Shown here: positions 21,901 to 32,260 of the stretch, one piece after another | How the letters are laid out: each line of letters starts with the position of its first letter | Position numbering within the stretch: position 1 is the first letter of the stretch | From: Lunularia cruciata | Lineage: Eukaryota > Streptophyta > Marchantiopsida > Lunulariales > Lunulariaceae | Assembly: GCA_948567375.1 (NCBI GenBank) | Contig: OX419758.1 | Coordinates: 8,375,001-8,439,000, forward strand | DNA length: 64,000 nucleotides | Direction: 5' to 3' | The notes under the pieces: generated by a model | What the model saw: the letters and a program-made list of their open reading frames with translations, nothing else | Databases searched by the model: none | Told to the model about the DNA's origin: nothing | Made by a program: the position numbers and the translations under genes

Positions 21901-23654
21901 CTTGGTTGGCATCACTGTCGCTAATGCATATTCTCCATGTGAAATCTCCACCAAATGAGCCTCAAAAAAAGTCACTTCTCTGGCTTTGAATCAATATCCT
22001 CTCCATCTCACTATATCAATAAGGACATCAAAAAATTGGTGTAGCGCTAGTTAGCTCAATTTGTATACCAAGTCCCTTTAGAGCACCCAAATCCTTCATA
22101 CTGAAGGCAAAACAACTCATGAACCTCCAAACCCTCTGTCTTTCCTCTTCAATAAGCTTGGGTCTAAGATTTGGCTCCCAAGTATCCTCTATAACTGTAG
22201 TAGGAGTGGAAGACGTCCTGACTTGCTGCTACACTGGGCCCTTGGGAGCAATAGTGTCATGCCTCCGACCACTAGAGGTCCCAGTTTTTGTGTGAAAAAC
22301 TCCCCCCACTATGGCTGCAAGCTCCACACATCCTCAAGTTGCATCCCAAGTGGACTAAGGGTATAATCCAAGTAGCTTACACTCACCTGGATGGACTCCA
22401 AGTAGACCACTCTCCTTAGTAGCTATTGGTTGTGTCCCAAGAATACCATGCCCACTCAGTCCATTGCACTCAACATGTACCTGAATCGTCTTAATAGGTA
22501 CAAGGCTCACAAGTGTCCAAGTAGTGATGTCTATCAAGTGCATCTTATGCTACTCTACCAAGCCAAGGCTCACAATCCAAGTCAAATAGTTTAGGTCCAT
22601 AGCTTGACCTAACACCTGACGCCTGGATGCCTCTTATATTGCTGGAACATCGGTAATACCGATGCAAAAACCCATTGCCCGCTCTCTCTCATCAACGTTG
22701 GGCTCCATCAACTGGTGTAACTATGAGTCCTAAACAAGTCTAGGTCATCCCTCTCAAAAAGCATGAGAGCTTAGGAAACTCATGAGTGTAGGAAATGCGA
22801 CTCTAGACTATCCAACTAGGTTCACCACTACCATAGGTGACCTATCAGCCACTACCACTATTTAAGATTGATGCCAATATCCAAGAAATCATCAACAAGG
22901 ATGTGGTCAAGTTGTTGATTCCCATCATAAACACGCTATAGAACCTCTCTGGGTAAGAGGTTTGTCCACCAAAGACAAAGACGATGAGCCGGTGATCCCA
23001 CTTTGATTGTATCTTACAATACAATAGGTTCCATCCAAGAATGGACCTGATGTGTACTCACCACCACTCTAGTATGAGAATCACCCATCAAAGGAACATT
23101 CTCCAAAAAGTAAGCTGGAGGAACGGATTGATGAACATGGAGATGTCATAGTATCCGTAACATCTCCCAAAACACACCAGAATGGGGATCTTGAAGACCT
23201 AAACCTTGGCCAGCACGTGTATGTCCCTGACATGGCCATCCAAAAATCACCAAGTGAATAGGTCCATATCTCTCTAGATCATGCGCCCCTAGTAAGGAAA
23301 TGTTTGATGGTAGGGCTTTTTAGTAACCTTTGATTGCTGACATTGGTAATAACTTTGGATATTGATAGGCCAAGTGTGCCACAATATGTAGAGAGACTTG
23401 CCTAGTAGTCTCATCTCTCTCTACATACAAGTACCTCTGTACTCGTATACCCGCCTGTATTATCAAAAAAGTCTGGTGCTAATCCCACCCAACAACTCCA
23501 ATAAACATATCCCCTCTATTAGATACTGCCAAACAATGAGTGTGGTATCCAAAGGTGTCAAAGTAATTGACTCTGGAGGCTCATCCTCACACTCATCTCT
23601 TGATGGTACAAAGGTTCCACTCCAAGCCTGCTGCACCAATTGATCTGCATGTTG
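21901..23654 (-). pseudogene. A' inter-domain pol region, heavily decayed
   Basis: Between protease and RT of A'. Short minus-strand frames (for example 22355-22543) show no distinct domain, as is usual for the protease-RT spacer of gypsy elements. Many stops are present. Confidence 0.5.
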
Positions 23655-24433
23655 TTACAACGCCTCTTCTAAACTGCACAATGGAACATCCAAGATGGAT
23701 GGAACAATCCTACTTTTACTCCAAATCCGAGTGATCTCCTCTGGAACTGGAGTATCCTTTGCATGAGCGTTCCACTCCAACAAGTCACCAGGCCAAGTAA
23801 CTACACCACTAAAAGCTAAAGCTGATGCTACCTTGGTCTCGGACTGTAGTGAGCCAAGACTACCACAACTTAAGTGTACTAGTAGGTGATATACCCGTTC
23901 CTCACCAGACTGCCAACATGGTCTATAGGAGGTTGTCTCCTCCCAATAGTCAATGCTTAAACCTATGGGGTATAGCACTGCTCCCCCAACTAGCACATCA
24001 TATGACTCAGCTATTGTTGCAATAGCCTGAGCTCTCACCACCAAGCTATTAGTTGGATGACTAGGTTGAACCTTGATAACAAGCTCCCCACGTGTGATGA
24101 ACTATGTCAAACCACCACATAGAGATGTCTAGATTTGAAATAGACACCTCTCCACATCGGTCTTTTGTTACTCCATATCGACAATTACAGCCTTCCCCAA
24201 TATAAAGGGTTGCGCACTAGAGTCTAACAAGACTCTCTATGGTGTATAGACCTTCCATTAAAGTCCCACCAAATGGAAAATCCCCCTCTGGTTATCCAAT
24301 AGGACAACACCAATTGTGAACCATGCTCTCTCAAAAGCTGATCTAGTTGGCAGCTCCTCCAGTCTAGCCGCTACTGCTTGCCATAAACCACTGGTCGCTG
24401 AACGGATCTCATGCTCCTCAGCCAAGTCAGCTC
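23655..24433 (-). pseudogene. A' protease and linker relic
   Basis: On the minus strand RVLLDSSAQPFILGKAV near 24235-24190 is the aspartic protease catalytic loop (expected LDSGAQ). Downstream, 24044-23655 encodes YDVLVGGAVLYPIGLSIDYW and SYRPCWQ, the linker usually found between protease and RT. The 24433 edge is the insertion point of element B'. The other side resumes at 32261. Confidence 0.75.
24428..24433 (+). other. Target-site duplication, left
   Basis: CAGCTC directly before the 5' LTR, repeated at 32261-32266 after the 3' LTR. It is 6 bp if the LTR ends in CTCA; a 4- or 5-bp reading (GCTC, AGCTC) is possible if the LTR ends further on. It proves insertion into A'. Confidence 0.85.
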
Positions 24434-25140
24434 TGTAACACCCATTTGTGCATGTGTGTGGTATTGTGAGATTTAGCTTGGTATTACAAGTACTTAAGAG
24501 ATATTATTTATATAGAGATAAATGATGGTTCTATATTAGTCATGGTTAGCTAAAGTTAGTCATAGCTAAGATACAAGGGACCTTACTTTAGAGGAAGTAG
24601 AAAAGATGAGCACCACTATTTTGGATTTTAGTGTGTTGACTTGGTATTATTCCTAGGTGTTTGGCTTTGAGGAAAGAGTTGAGAACTCTTGGGCCCGCAA
24701 ACCTTTTTGTTTTGGATTCTTCTTTAGTCCAAGGATAGCCCATGTGAAGGAATCCTTGACTTAGTGGTTGGGTCCAGATAAGACCACATGCTTAGAGGAA
24801 TATGCCCATGTGAATAGATATTTCTTTTTACTTTTTGACTTTACTTGACTTTTAGTCTAGTAACTTGAGTTACTACGGTAATTAGTAACTTTGGTACGTA
24901 ACTATTTCACAAGTATATAAACAAGGGGTGAGGAGGTATTCATCATCCTTTCATTTGCAGCTATCTCTCTCTCATTGAGTTCTCTAGTGAGCAATGTCTT
25001 GAGTCTTGGAGTGTTAGCCTTGGAGGAGTATGAGCCTTGGAGGAGTATGATGGAGTTCGGGTTCCTTGCCTTCTTAGTCCATAGTGTGCTACCATAATAG
25101 CCATCAGAGGTTCATCTTGAGTGAGAGACAGGCCAGCTCA
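24434..25140 (+). repeat. B' 5' LTR
   Basis: 707 bp, TGTAACACCC ... GCTCA. It contains TATATAAACA (24915-24924), a likely TATA region for the element promoter. A 17-bp tandem duplication (gccttggaggagtatga, near 25017-25050) accounts for the whole length difference from the 690-bp 3' LTR. Confidence 0.93.
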
Positions 25141-25146
25141 CATTTT

Positions 25147-25164
25147 TGGTTCCGTTGCCGGGAC
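25147..25164 (+). promoter_or_regulatory. Primer-binding site, tRNA-Asp type
   Basis: TGGTTCCGTTGCCGGGAC, 6 bp after the LTR. It resembles the plant tRNA-Asp primer site TGGCGCCGTTGCCGGGGA, with CG to TT at positions 4-5 and GA to AC at the end. C-to-T changes explain part of the difference. Confidence 0.75.
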
Positions 25165-25974
25165 CTCTCTAGAAGGCAAGATAATGTTCCGCATTCAATT
25201 CTACATTAGGCAGAAGGAGCCTATGAGAGCTCACTTGGAGAGGACATTAGGAGAGGAGAGGGCTGAACTTATGTTAGAGAACCAAGATCCATTTGTATAC
25301 TCTGTAGTTCATTATGATGTCTTTGAGGTGATTTTGTAGATCTTGTACAAATGAGAGGAATTGGAGAGATTGTGTGAGGTGGATTGCAGATTTTGGGGAT
25401 TAAGGTGATTTTGGACAAAATCTCAAGTTTGAGATTTGGACTTGAAATTTCTACACATGATAGCTTGAGTTATTTGTCAGTTAGCACACTTAAAATTGTT
25501 ATGAGAGCTACTATGCGCACTGGGCTAGAAGTTTTGAAAGTTGATAGGGTAAAGTGCTCCTGCAATTGCATGCTCTCTAGAAAATTGTACAGAGTCTGCC
25601 ATTTCTTCAATTTTCAGTGAATTCTCCTGAAAATTTCCAAGAAAATTGAGTGCATTGTATCCTACCTCTTGCTACAAAATATAGAGAGAGATCGTTCTTG
25701 CACAGGGAGTTATGAGTTTTTTAAGTGAGGGGGGTGGTTTTGAGATCAAATCTGAAATATGTGTGCTGAATAGAAAGGTGTCTATGCCAAATGGCTAGCT
25801 GAAAAGATCTGAAATTTTGCAGGGAGGGGCGCCCTTGAATTGTGATCAAGTGTGAAAAATTTCAAAGGATTGTGACATACTAGTTGGGAGATTTGAGTGA
25901 CATTGTGAGGAAGAGTCAATTCCGTAGAGTGGAGATCTCATGCATGAGGAGTTTGAGATCAACAAAAAGCATGT
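25165..25974 (+). other. B' leader region
   Basis: About 800 bp between the primer site and the first zinc-knuckle frame. Short frames (25121-25339, 25384-25620) have no known domain. It presumably holds packaging signals and a decayed upstream coding part. Confidence 0.5.
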
Positions 25975-26370
25975 TTGAGTGTTAAGATTCATCTTGGGAG
26001 CATGGAGGGTCATAAAGAGTGGAAATTGAGATTATGCAAGTTTCCCCAAGGGTTTGAGGTGATTGTAGGGGTGGATTTGAGGAAAAGAGAGTTTACAATA
26101 GAATTTGAAGAGAGTGTTGAGAGGATCCAAAAACCTACACCACTTGGAGGAAAGAGTGAATCTAAGTGCTTTCTATGTGGAAAGAAGGGACATAAGGCAA
26201 GTTCATGTACATTGACCTTTGAGAGCAAGAGATTGAGGGAAAGGAGAGACTTACTTGACTTGGGTTTGCATGTTGGACCTTCTTCACCAAGATTAGGAGG
26301 GAGAAGATCTAAGACCAAGGAGTTATGTGAGGTTTGTGGAGTGGAAGGACTTCCAAAAAGACATGAGTAA
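25975..26370 (+). pseudogene. Extra zinc-knuckle frame upstream of B' gag
   Basis: 131 codons. An N-terminal basic/beta-rich part (EWKLRLCKFPQGFEVIVGVD) is followed by a clean CX2CX4HX4C knuckle (CFLCGKKGHKASSC) and a second Cys pair (CEVCGVEG). It precedes the ordinary gag, which has its own knuckle, so the element carries two separate nucleic-acid-binding modules. The first third looks like the end of a longer DUF4283-type or similar domain, but I cannot confirm that. It may be a captured segment. Confidence 0.5.
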
Positions 26371-26698
26371 AAGCACTTTTGGAGACTTTGGTGGAGGATC
26401 TTGGAGAGAGTCTTAGTACAGCTACAGAAATAATACCACTTTCATCAGCTAGTTCTCAAGATTAGTGATAGAGATAATCTTTCAACTTATGGATAAAATA
26501 TCCATGAGAGTTAGATTAATATGCACTCTCGAATTTGATGTTGCTATAGAAATCTTGGAGCAACATGAACCTTTTTTGTTCCCTATAGTGGATTATTCTC
26601 AGATTGTGTTAGTCATGTATATACTCTGTTAGTAATAGAGTGAGAGAAAAGAAAAGAGAAAAAAAAATTGAGAGAAAGAAAGATAATGAGAGGTTAAG

Positions 26699-28311
26699 AT
26701 GGGGAAACTTTTGGTTTTCTTTGGCAAGAATAGAGAAGATGTGGAGGCCTTTGTGAGAAACTTCAAGAGAGCTTACATAGGAAACAATGAGAGGAGGAAG
26801 AATGAGTTGGCCTCATTATTACTAGATTTCTTTGAGGATGCAGCACTTACATGGTATGAGTCAGAATACCAAAAGAGAGAAGAGAGATGGGGAAGAGTAG
26901 TCTTGGGAGACTTTGACTTCAACACTCATTGAGAACTTTCTTCTTGATGAGAGTTATGAGAGATTGATGAGTGAGGTTACATTTCTCAAGCAAGGAGATG
27001 GAGAGAAAGTGAGAGTATATATGGAAAGAGTGGAAAAGTTAGAGTCCAGATCGCATAGGGTTGAGGAAGTGTGGGGATGATGTGTAGACTACAATGATTG
27101 GCATAGAGGCCATGCTCACCAATAATTTTATGGGAGGGTTGAGACCACAAATTAGAAGCAAGGTGAGATATGAGAAACCTCCTTCCAAGGTTGAAGCTAT
27201 CAAGATCGCAATTTGTATGGAGGAGAGTTTGGAAGGGGATGAGAGTGATTTGGTGGTGAAGGAGGTTGTGCATCCTCCTCAAGGCTACAAGTATGGTAGA
27301 ACTTCTGGTACTTTGGTGGCAAGGGTTGCACTACAAGTAGTAGTTGCTCCAATTCTTGCACCTCTACTAAAGGATCCGCTTCAAACCATTACAGAAAAAC
27401 TTGCGGATCTCAAGATCAATGTGGTGCAACTATGGGAGAAGAGAGAGGTGGATCCGAATGTAGGGAGAGGGCCTAGGAGTTCTGGAAACTATCCATATAG
27501 AGGAGTTCAACCAGCCAACAATTTCAATGAGAGAAATTGTTTTGGTTGTGGAGGAAGAGGCCATATCCAAAGGAATTGCCCAAATTCCACTTACCATGGA
27601 GGAAGGGGTTATGAGGGAGCCAATAGAGGGAAAGAAGGTGGTAGTGAAACCCAAGTGGCTCCTAATCCAAACAAAGGTAAGGGGATAGCATCCATAGATG
27701 TGGTGGAGAGCAAGTATAAGAAGGGAGAGTGCTCAAACTCCAAGAGTCTCAATTTGGAGCTTTTGGCACAAGAGAAGAAGAGAGCTCGTTTTGTAGACGA
27801 TGTTCACTCTTCTCAAGGATTTACTCCAAGCAAAGATACTCCTATGTCTACTAGGAGCACTCACACCTCAACACCATCAACAACAAGGACTCCAAGGAAG
27901 AAGTTGAGGATGGAGGATTTCTTGATTTCAAAGCAACAATGGAACTACAATGTGTTGGAGGATGTTGGTAGTCACAAGGCTAACATCACAGTGGGCCAAT
28001 TGATCCCTTTGTACCCTACCTTGAGAAAGGAGCTTAGAGGTGGTTTGAGTTCTACAAGGAGCAAGAAGAAGAAGAAGGCAAAAGCTCCAGTATCAATGGG
28101 GGTGGTGGATGCCAAGCCAGCACCTTGGGAGGCTTGTGAATATGCCTCCAAGATTGATGTGAGAGTGAATGGTCATAACATCAAGGATGCATTGGTTGAT
28201 GGAGGATCAGCATTGAATGCCATGTCAAAAAGGTTGATGAAGAAGTTGGGTATGATACCCTCAAGACCTTCAACATTTGTGGTGAGCATGGCAAACAAGC
28301 AACAAGTTTGA
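26699..28311 (+). pseudogene. B' gag with zinc knuckle, into protease
   Basis: Gag core starts MGKLLVFFGKNREDVEAFVR, with the ALTWYES segment typical of the retrotransposon gag domain. The frame breaks at about 26930 and resumes at 27094. The knuckle CFGCGGRGHIQRNC (CX2CX4HX4C) lies at about 27538-27582. A Lys/Ser/Thr-rich linker follows, then the protease. The TGA at 28309-28311 sits where PIGVMDK continues in the same frame; CGA to TGA is the simplest change. Confidence 0.85.
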
Positions 28312-28623
28312 CCAATAGGGGTGATGGATAAAGTGGTAGTTTCAGTTATGGGAGTTCAAAATCTCTTAACTTTCCAAGTCTTGAAGGATTCAAGCTATGA
28401 CTTACTTCTTGGGAGGCCATGGTTGAGAGCAACACTCACAACTGATCAATGGCACAAAGGGTACTTGAGGATTGGGCCATCAAACCATAGAGTCACAGTT
28501 CCTATGACTAACACCACCAACACTTCACATTCATATACAACATCTTCTGATTATTGGGAATCAGATTCTGAAGAAGGAGCTTCAGGTGTGGATATAAGCA
28601 TGGAAGAGGAGACTTCCATGTAG
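28120..28623 (+). pseudogene. B' aspartic protease relic
   Basis: Catalytic loop ALVDGGSALNAMSKRLMKKL at about 28190-28250. After the TGA at 28309 the frame resumes and ends with YDLLLGRPWLRATL (28396-28437), the conserved LLGRPWL strand. It is followed by an acidic Ser-rich stretch ending in a TAG at 28621-28623. DGG replaces the textbook DSG/DTG, a variant common in plant gypsy-type proteases. Confidence 0.85.
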
Positions 28624-28650
28624 GAGGATGAATCTGAATCTGATTCAGAT

Positions 28651-29814
28651 GTGTATCCTTTGTTTGCTATGGATTTTGAACCTAAGCCAGAGGTTTTGAA
28701 GGACCCAGACAAATCACCATTGACACTTGAGGAGGTAGAGAGAAGGTTATCTACCCTCAAGTATGGCCCAAATGTTACCAAGGAGGAGAAGGTGAGATTT
28801 GAGGAGATTTTCTGCAAGTTCATCCATGTGTTTGCTTTTAGTTATAAGGATTTGAAAGAAGTCACCTTAAAGGAGCACAAGATAGAGGTGGAGTCACATG
28901 CAAGACCAATCCGCCAAAAGCAACGTCGCATTGGCCCACCAATATCTTTGGTTGTGAAGGAAGAGATTGATAAGCTCAAGGAGGCCGGATTTATCTTTGA
29001 GGTAGAGAATTCAGAATGGGTGTCTCCAATTGTCATTGTGAAGAAAAAGAATGGCAAGCTTCGGGTATGTGTGGATTACAAGAAGCTCAATGTTGTTACC
29101 AAGAATGACTACTACCCATTGCCATTCATTGATGAGATCTGGGAGGAGGTTGTAGGTCATGATAGGTACAATTTTGGAGATAGTTATAGTGGATATAACC
29201 AAATCAAGATTGCACCAGAGCATCAACAACTCACCACATTCACCACACCTTGGGGAACTTACGCTTTCAAGGTCATGCCTTTTGGGCTTTGCAATGCTCC
29301 AGCCACATTCCAATGGTTCATGAACAAGGTATTTGAACCTTTCATTGGGAAATTTGTGAGAGACTTCATTGATGACTTTTGTGTCTATGGAAGCAAGGAG
29401 GAGCACTTTGAGCACCTAATCAAAGTCTTGCAATGCTTGGATGAGGCAAATGCATCACTCAACCTAGAGAAGTGCATTTTTGGATGTGAAGAAGGTCTAC
29501 TTTTGGGGCACATCATCTCCAAGGATGGAATAGCAGTTGATCTTGAGAAGGTGAGGAAAATCTCAGACCTTCTATTCCCTTCAAGCTTGACAAAGTTACG
29601 CCAATTCTTGGGGATGGTTGGATACTATAGGAGGTTCATGTTCTCATTTTCCAACAAGGTTTATGCATTGACCATCTACATGAAGAAGGGTGTAGATTAC
29701 ATGGTGATTTTGGAGGACAAGGAGGCTCTCAAAGCTTTCGAGGAGCTCAAGCAATCCCTTGTTGTAGCTCCAATTCTTGCTAAACCTTATTGGAATAAGC
29801 CTTTCATCCTCTAA
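28651..29814 (+). pseudogene. B' reverse transcriptase
   Basis: 388-codon near-intact RT frame. WVSPIVIVKKKNGKLRVCVD (fingers), DSYSGYNQI (motif A, Asp present), FGLCNAPATFQ (motif B), RDFIDDFCVY (catalytic box, FIDD in place of YxDD) and FLGMVGYYRRF (thumb) are all present in order. It ends at a TAA (29812-29814) standing for the CAA of the RNase H start. The catalytic residues look preserved; only the boundary stops disable it. Confidence 0.92.
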
Positions 29815-30402
29815 ACTAATGCTTCTAATGTAGCTATAGGATGCACTCTTAGTCAATTAGACCATGATGGGCATGATCATCCAATAGCTTATGCTAGTAG
29901 GTAGATGGTTTCAGCAGAGAAGAACTACTCTGTCACGGAGAGAGAAGGGTTGGCAGTGATCTTTGGTCTCAAAAAGTTTAGACACTACTTGATTGGAGGG
30001 AAAGCCACCATTGTCCCGGATCGCAAGGCTTTGAAGTACATCTTCAACAAGCCTAATGTTGAAGGGAGACTAGCAAGGTGGATGATACTCTTGTCTGAGT
30101 ATGACTACACCATTGAGGATAGGCCAGGAAAGAAACATGCAAATGCTAATTTGTTATCTAGAGCCTATGATCATGATGGAGATGAGCCAGTGGATGATTC
30201 TTTCTCAGATGAGGAGCTCATGACAATCTCAGTCACTCAAGAGGTTCCAATGGAGTACAAGGAGATTCTGAATTTTGTGACAAGAGGTAACTATCTAGAA
30301 GAGATGCATGTTAGGGAGAGGAAGGCCCTTGCAGCAAGATCTAGACCTTACACAATGGTGGAGGATATTCTTTTTCACCAAGGAGCAGATGGTCTACTTT
30401 GA
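29812..30402 (+). pseudogene. B' RNase H and connection
   Basis: Right after the RT stop the frame reads TNASNVAIGCTLSQ: the first catalytic Asp of TDAS is Asn here (GAT to AAT). A TAG near 29902 stands for the Gln of ASRQM. From 29905 the frame YSVTEREGLAVIFGLKKFRH (Glu present) and PDRKALKYIF follows, then RLARWMILLSEYDYTIEDRP, as is standard. It ends at a TGA at 30400-30402 (CGA expected). Confidence 0.85.
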
Positions 30403-31525
30403 AGAGCAGTGGGTAAGGAAGAGTCTATCCTACTCATAAAGGAGTTTCATGAAGGTTTAGTATGTGGAGGACACTTTGCAAGAAAGGTGACTTCTTTCAA
30501 GATTCTAGATGCAGGTTACCATTGGAGAGGGATTTTCAAGGATTGTCTTGATTATTGCAAAACTTGTCATGTTTGTCAAGCTTTTGCTAGAAAGTCTACA
30601 TCCACTCCACCACTTAGATCAATTCCATTGCTAGGACCTTTTGAGAAGTGGGAAATTGATTTTGTAGGTCCTCTCAATAGAACCCCAAGGAACAATTGGT
30701 ACATTGTGGTAGTTACTAATAACCTTACTAAGTGGGTTGAGGCTAGACCATTGAGGGACAAAAATGAAGATGAAGTGGGTAGATTTCTTTATGAACGCAT
30801 TATCACTAGGTTTGGATGCCCTTTGGAGTTGGTTTTTGATAGAGGAGGAGAGTTTATAGGAAGCATTACTACAGCCATGCTACAACATTTCTCTATCACA
30901 CATAGAGTAACTATATCCTATAAGCCAAATTCCAATGGCTTGGCAGAGAGAACCAATCAGACCTTGTGCATGATGTTGGCCAAAGATGCAAAAATGGAGA
31001 GGGCTAGACATCATTGGGACAAGAGGATTCATGCACTTTTGTGGGAGTATAGGACAACCATGAAGACTTCCACCGGATATTCTCCATTTCAATTGGTGTA
31101 AGATATTGAGTCTACCTTATCTATTCACTATGATCTTCCTACCTTCCAAAGCATTCATAGGAGATTGAAGAAAGCACAAGGAGGTGATGCAGAGAAGTCA
31201 AGGAAGGATCAACTCATGGAGTTGGAAGAGGCAAGAGCAGTTGCTATGGTTCAAGTGGAGCAAGCCTAAAGGGAAAAAAAAGGAGAGCTATGACAAGAGG
31301 CAAGGCAAGAAGAAGGTGGAGCCTTTCAAAGAAGGTGATTGGGTAATGTTGTTTGATTCCATTCGATTCAAGAGAGTGCAAAAGAAGTTTTTGCCTAAGT
31401 AATTTGGACCTTTCATAGTAGAGAAGGTGTGGAGAAATTACACCGATGATCTCAAGGAGTTGGGAGGAAGACACTTTGATAGGATTAACCATGATAAGTT
31501 GAAGATGTACCATAGAAGGTAGAGA
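30403..31525 (+). pseudogene. B' integrase
   Basis: Zinc-binding HHCC region (EFHEGLVCGGHF ... CKTCHVC), the catalytic Asp in WEIDFVGPL, the second in LVFDRGGEF, and Glu in NSNGLAERTNQTL. The frame is open from 30409 to 31101. It stops at a TAA after FQLV. The C-terminal part continues with FKEGDWVMLFDS (31325-31360) and HDKLKMYHRR near 31490-31520. No chromodomain was seen. Confidence 0.9.
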
Positions 31526-31561
31526 GGCCTTCACTTTGAGGAAAAAGTGAAAACTTAGTCC

Positions 31562-31570
31562 GGGGGTAAA
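31562..31570 (+). other. Polypurine tract of B'
   Basis: GGGGGTAAA immediately before the 3' LTR, in the position used to prime plus-strand DNA. Confidence 0.7.
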
Positions 31571-32260
31571 TGTAACACCCATTTGTGCATGTGTGTGGTA
31601 TTGTGATATTTAGCTTGGTATTACAAGTACTTAAGAAATATTATTTATATAGAGATAAAGGATGGTTCTATATTAGTCATGGTTAGCTAAAGTTAGTCAT
31701 AACTAAGATAGAAGGGACCTTACTTTAGAGGAAGTAGAAAAGATGAGCACCACTATTTTTGATTTTAGTGTGTTGACTTGGTATTATTCCTAGGTGTTTG
31801 GCTTTGAGGAAAGAGTTGAGAACTCTTGGGCCCACAAGCCTTTTTGTTTTGGATTCTTCTTTAGTCCAAGGATAGCCCATGTGAAGGAATCCTTGACTTA
31901 GTGGTTGGGTCCAGATAAGACCACATGCTTAGGGGAATATGCCCATGTGAATGGATATTTCTTTTTACTTTTTGACTTTACTTGACTTTTAGTCTAGTAA
32001 CTTGAGTTACTACGGTAATTAGTAACTTTGGTATGTAACTATTTCACATGTATATAAACAAGGGGTGAGGAGGTATTCATCATCCTTTCATTTGCAACTA
32101 TCTCTCTCTCATTGAGTTCTCTAGTGAGCAATGTCTTGAGTCTTGGAGTGTTAGCCTTGGAGGAGTATGATGGAGTTTGGATTCTTTGCCTTCTTAGTCC
32201 ATAGTGTGCTACCATAATAGCCATCAGAGGTTCATCTTGAGTGAGAGACAGGCCGGCTCA
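31571..32260 (+). repeat. B' 3' LTR
   Basis: 690 bp, TGTAACACCC ... GCTCA. About 17 substitutions from the 5' LTR by eye (roughly 2.5%), mostly transitions. It is followed by CAGCTC (target duplication). Confidence 0.93.

Larger units (their letters stand above)
24434..32260 (+). mobile_element. Element B': nearly complete Ty3/gypsy retrotransposon
   Basis: LTRs at 24434-25140 and 31571-32260, TSD CAGCTC, primer site at 25147-25164, an extra zinc-knuckle frame (25975-26370), gag (26699-27700), protease (28120-28620), RT-RNase H (28651-30180), integrase (30409-31520) and a purine tract before the 3' LTR. A tRNA-Asp-type primer site is typical of the Tat/Athila branch of plant Ty3/gypsy elements; I saw no chromodomain. 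LTRs differ at about 17 of 690 positions by eye plus one 17-bp duplication. Stops in every domain make this copy unable to move by itself. Confidence 0.92.

Noticed and set aside
28551-29415. Minus-strand frames opposite the B' RT
   Set aside because: Shadows of the RT coding strand without domains of their own.
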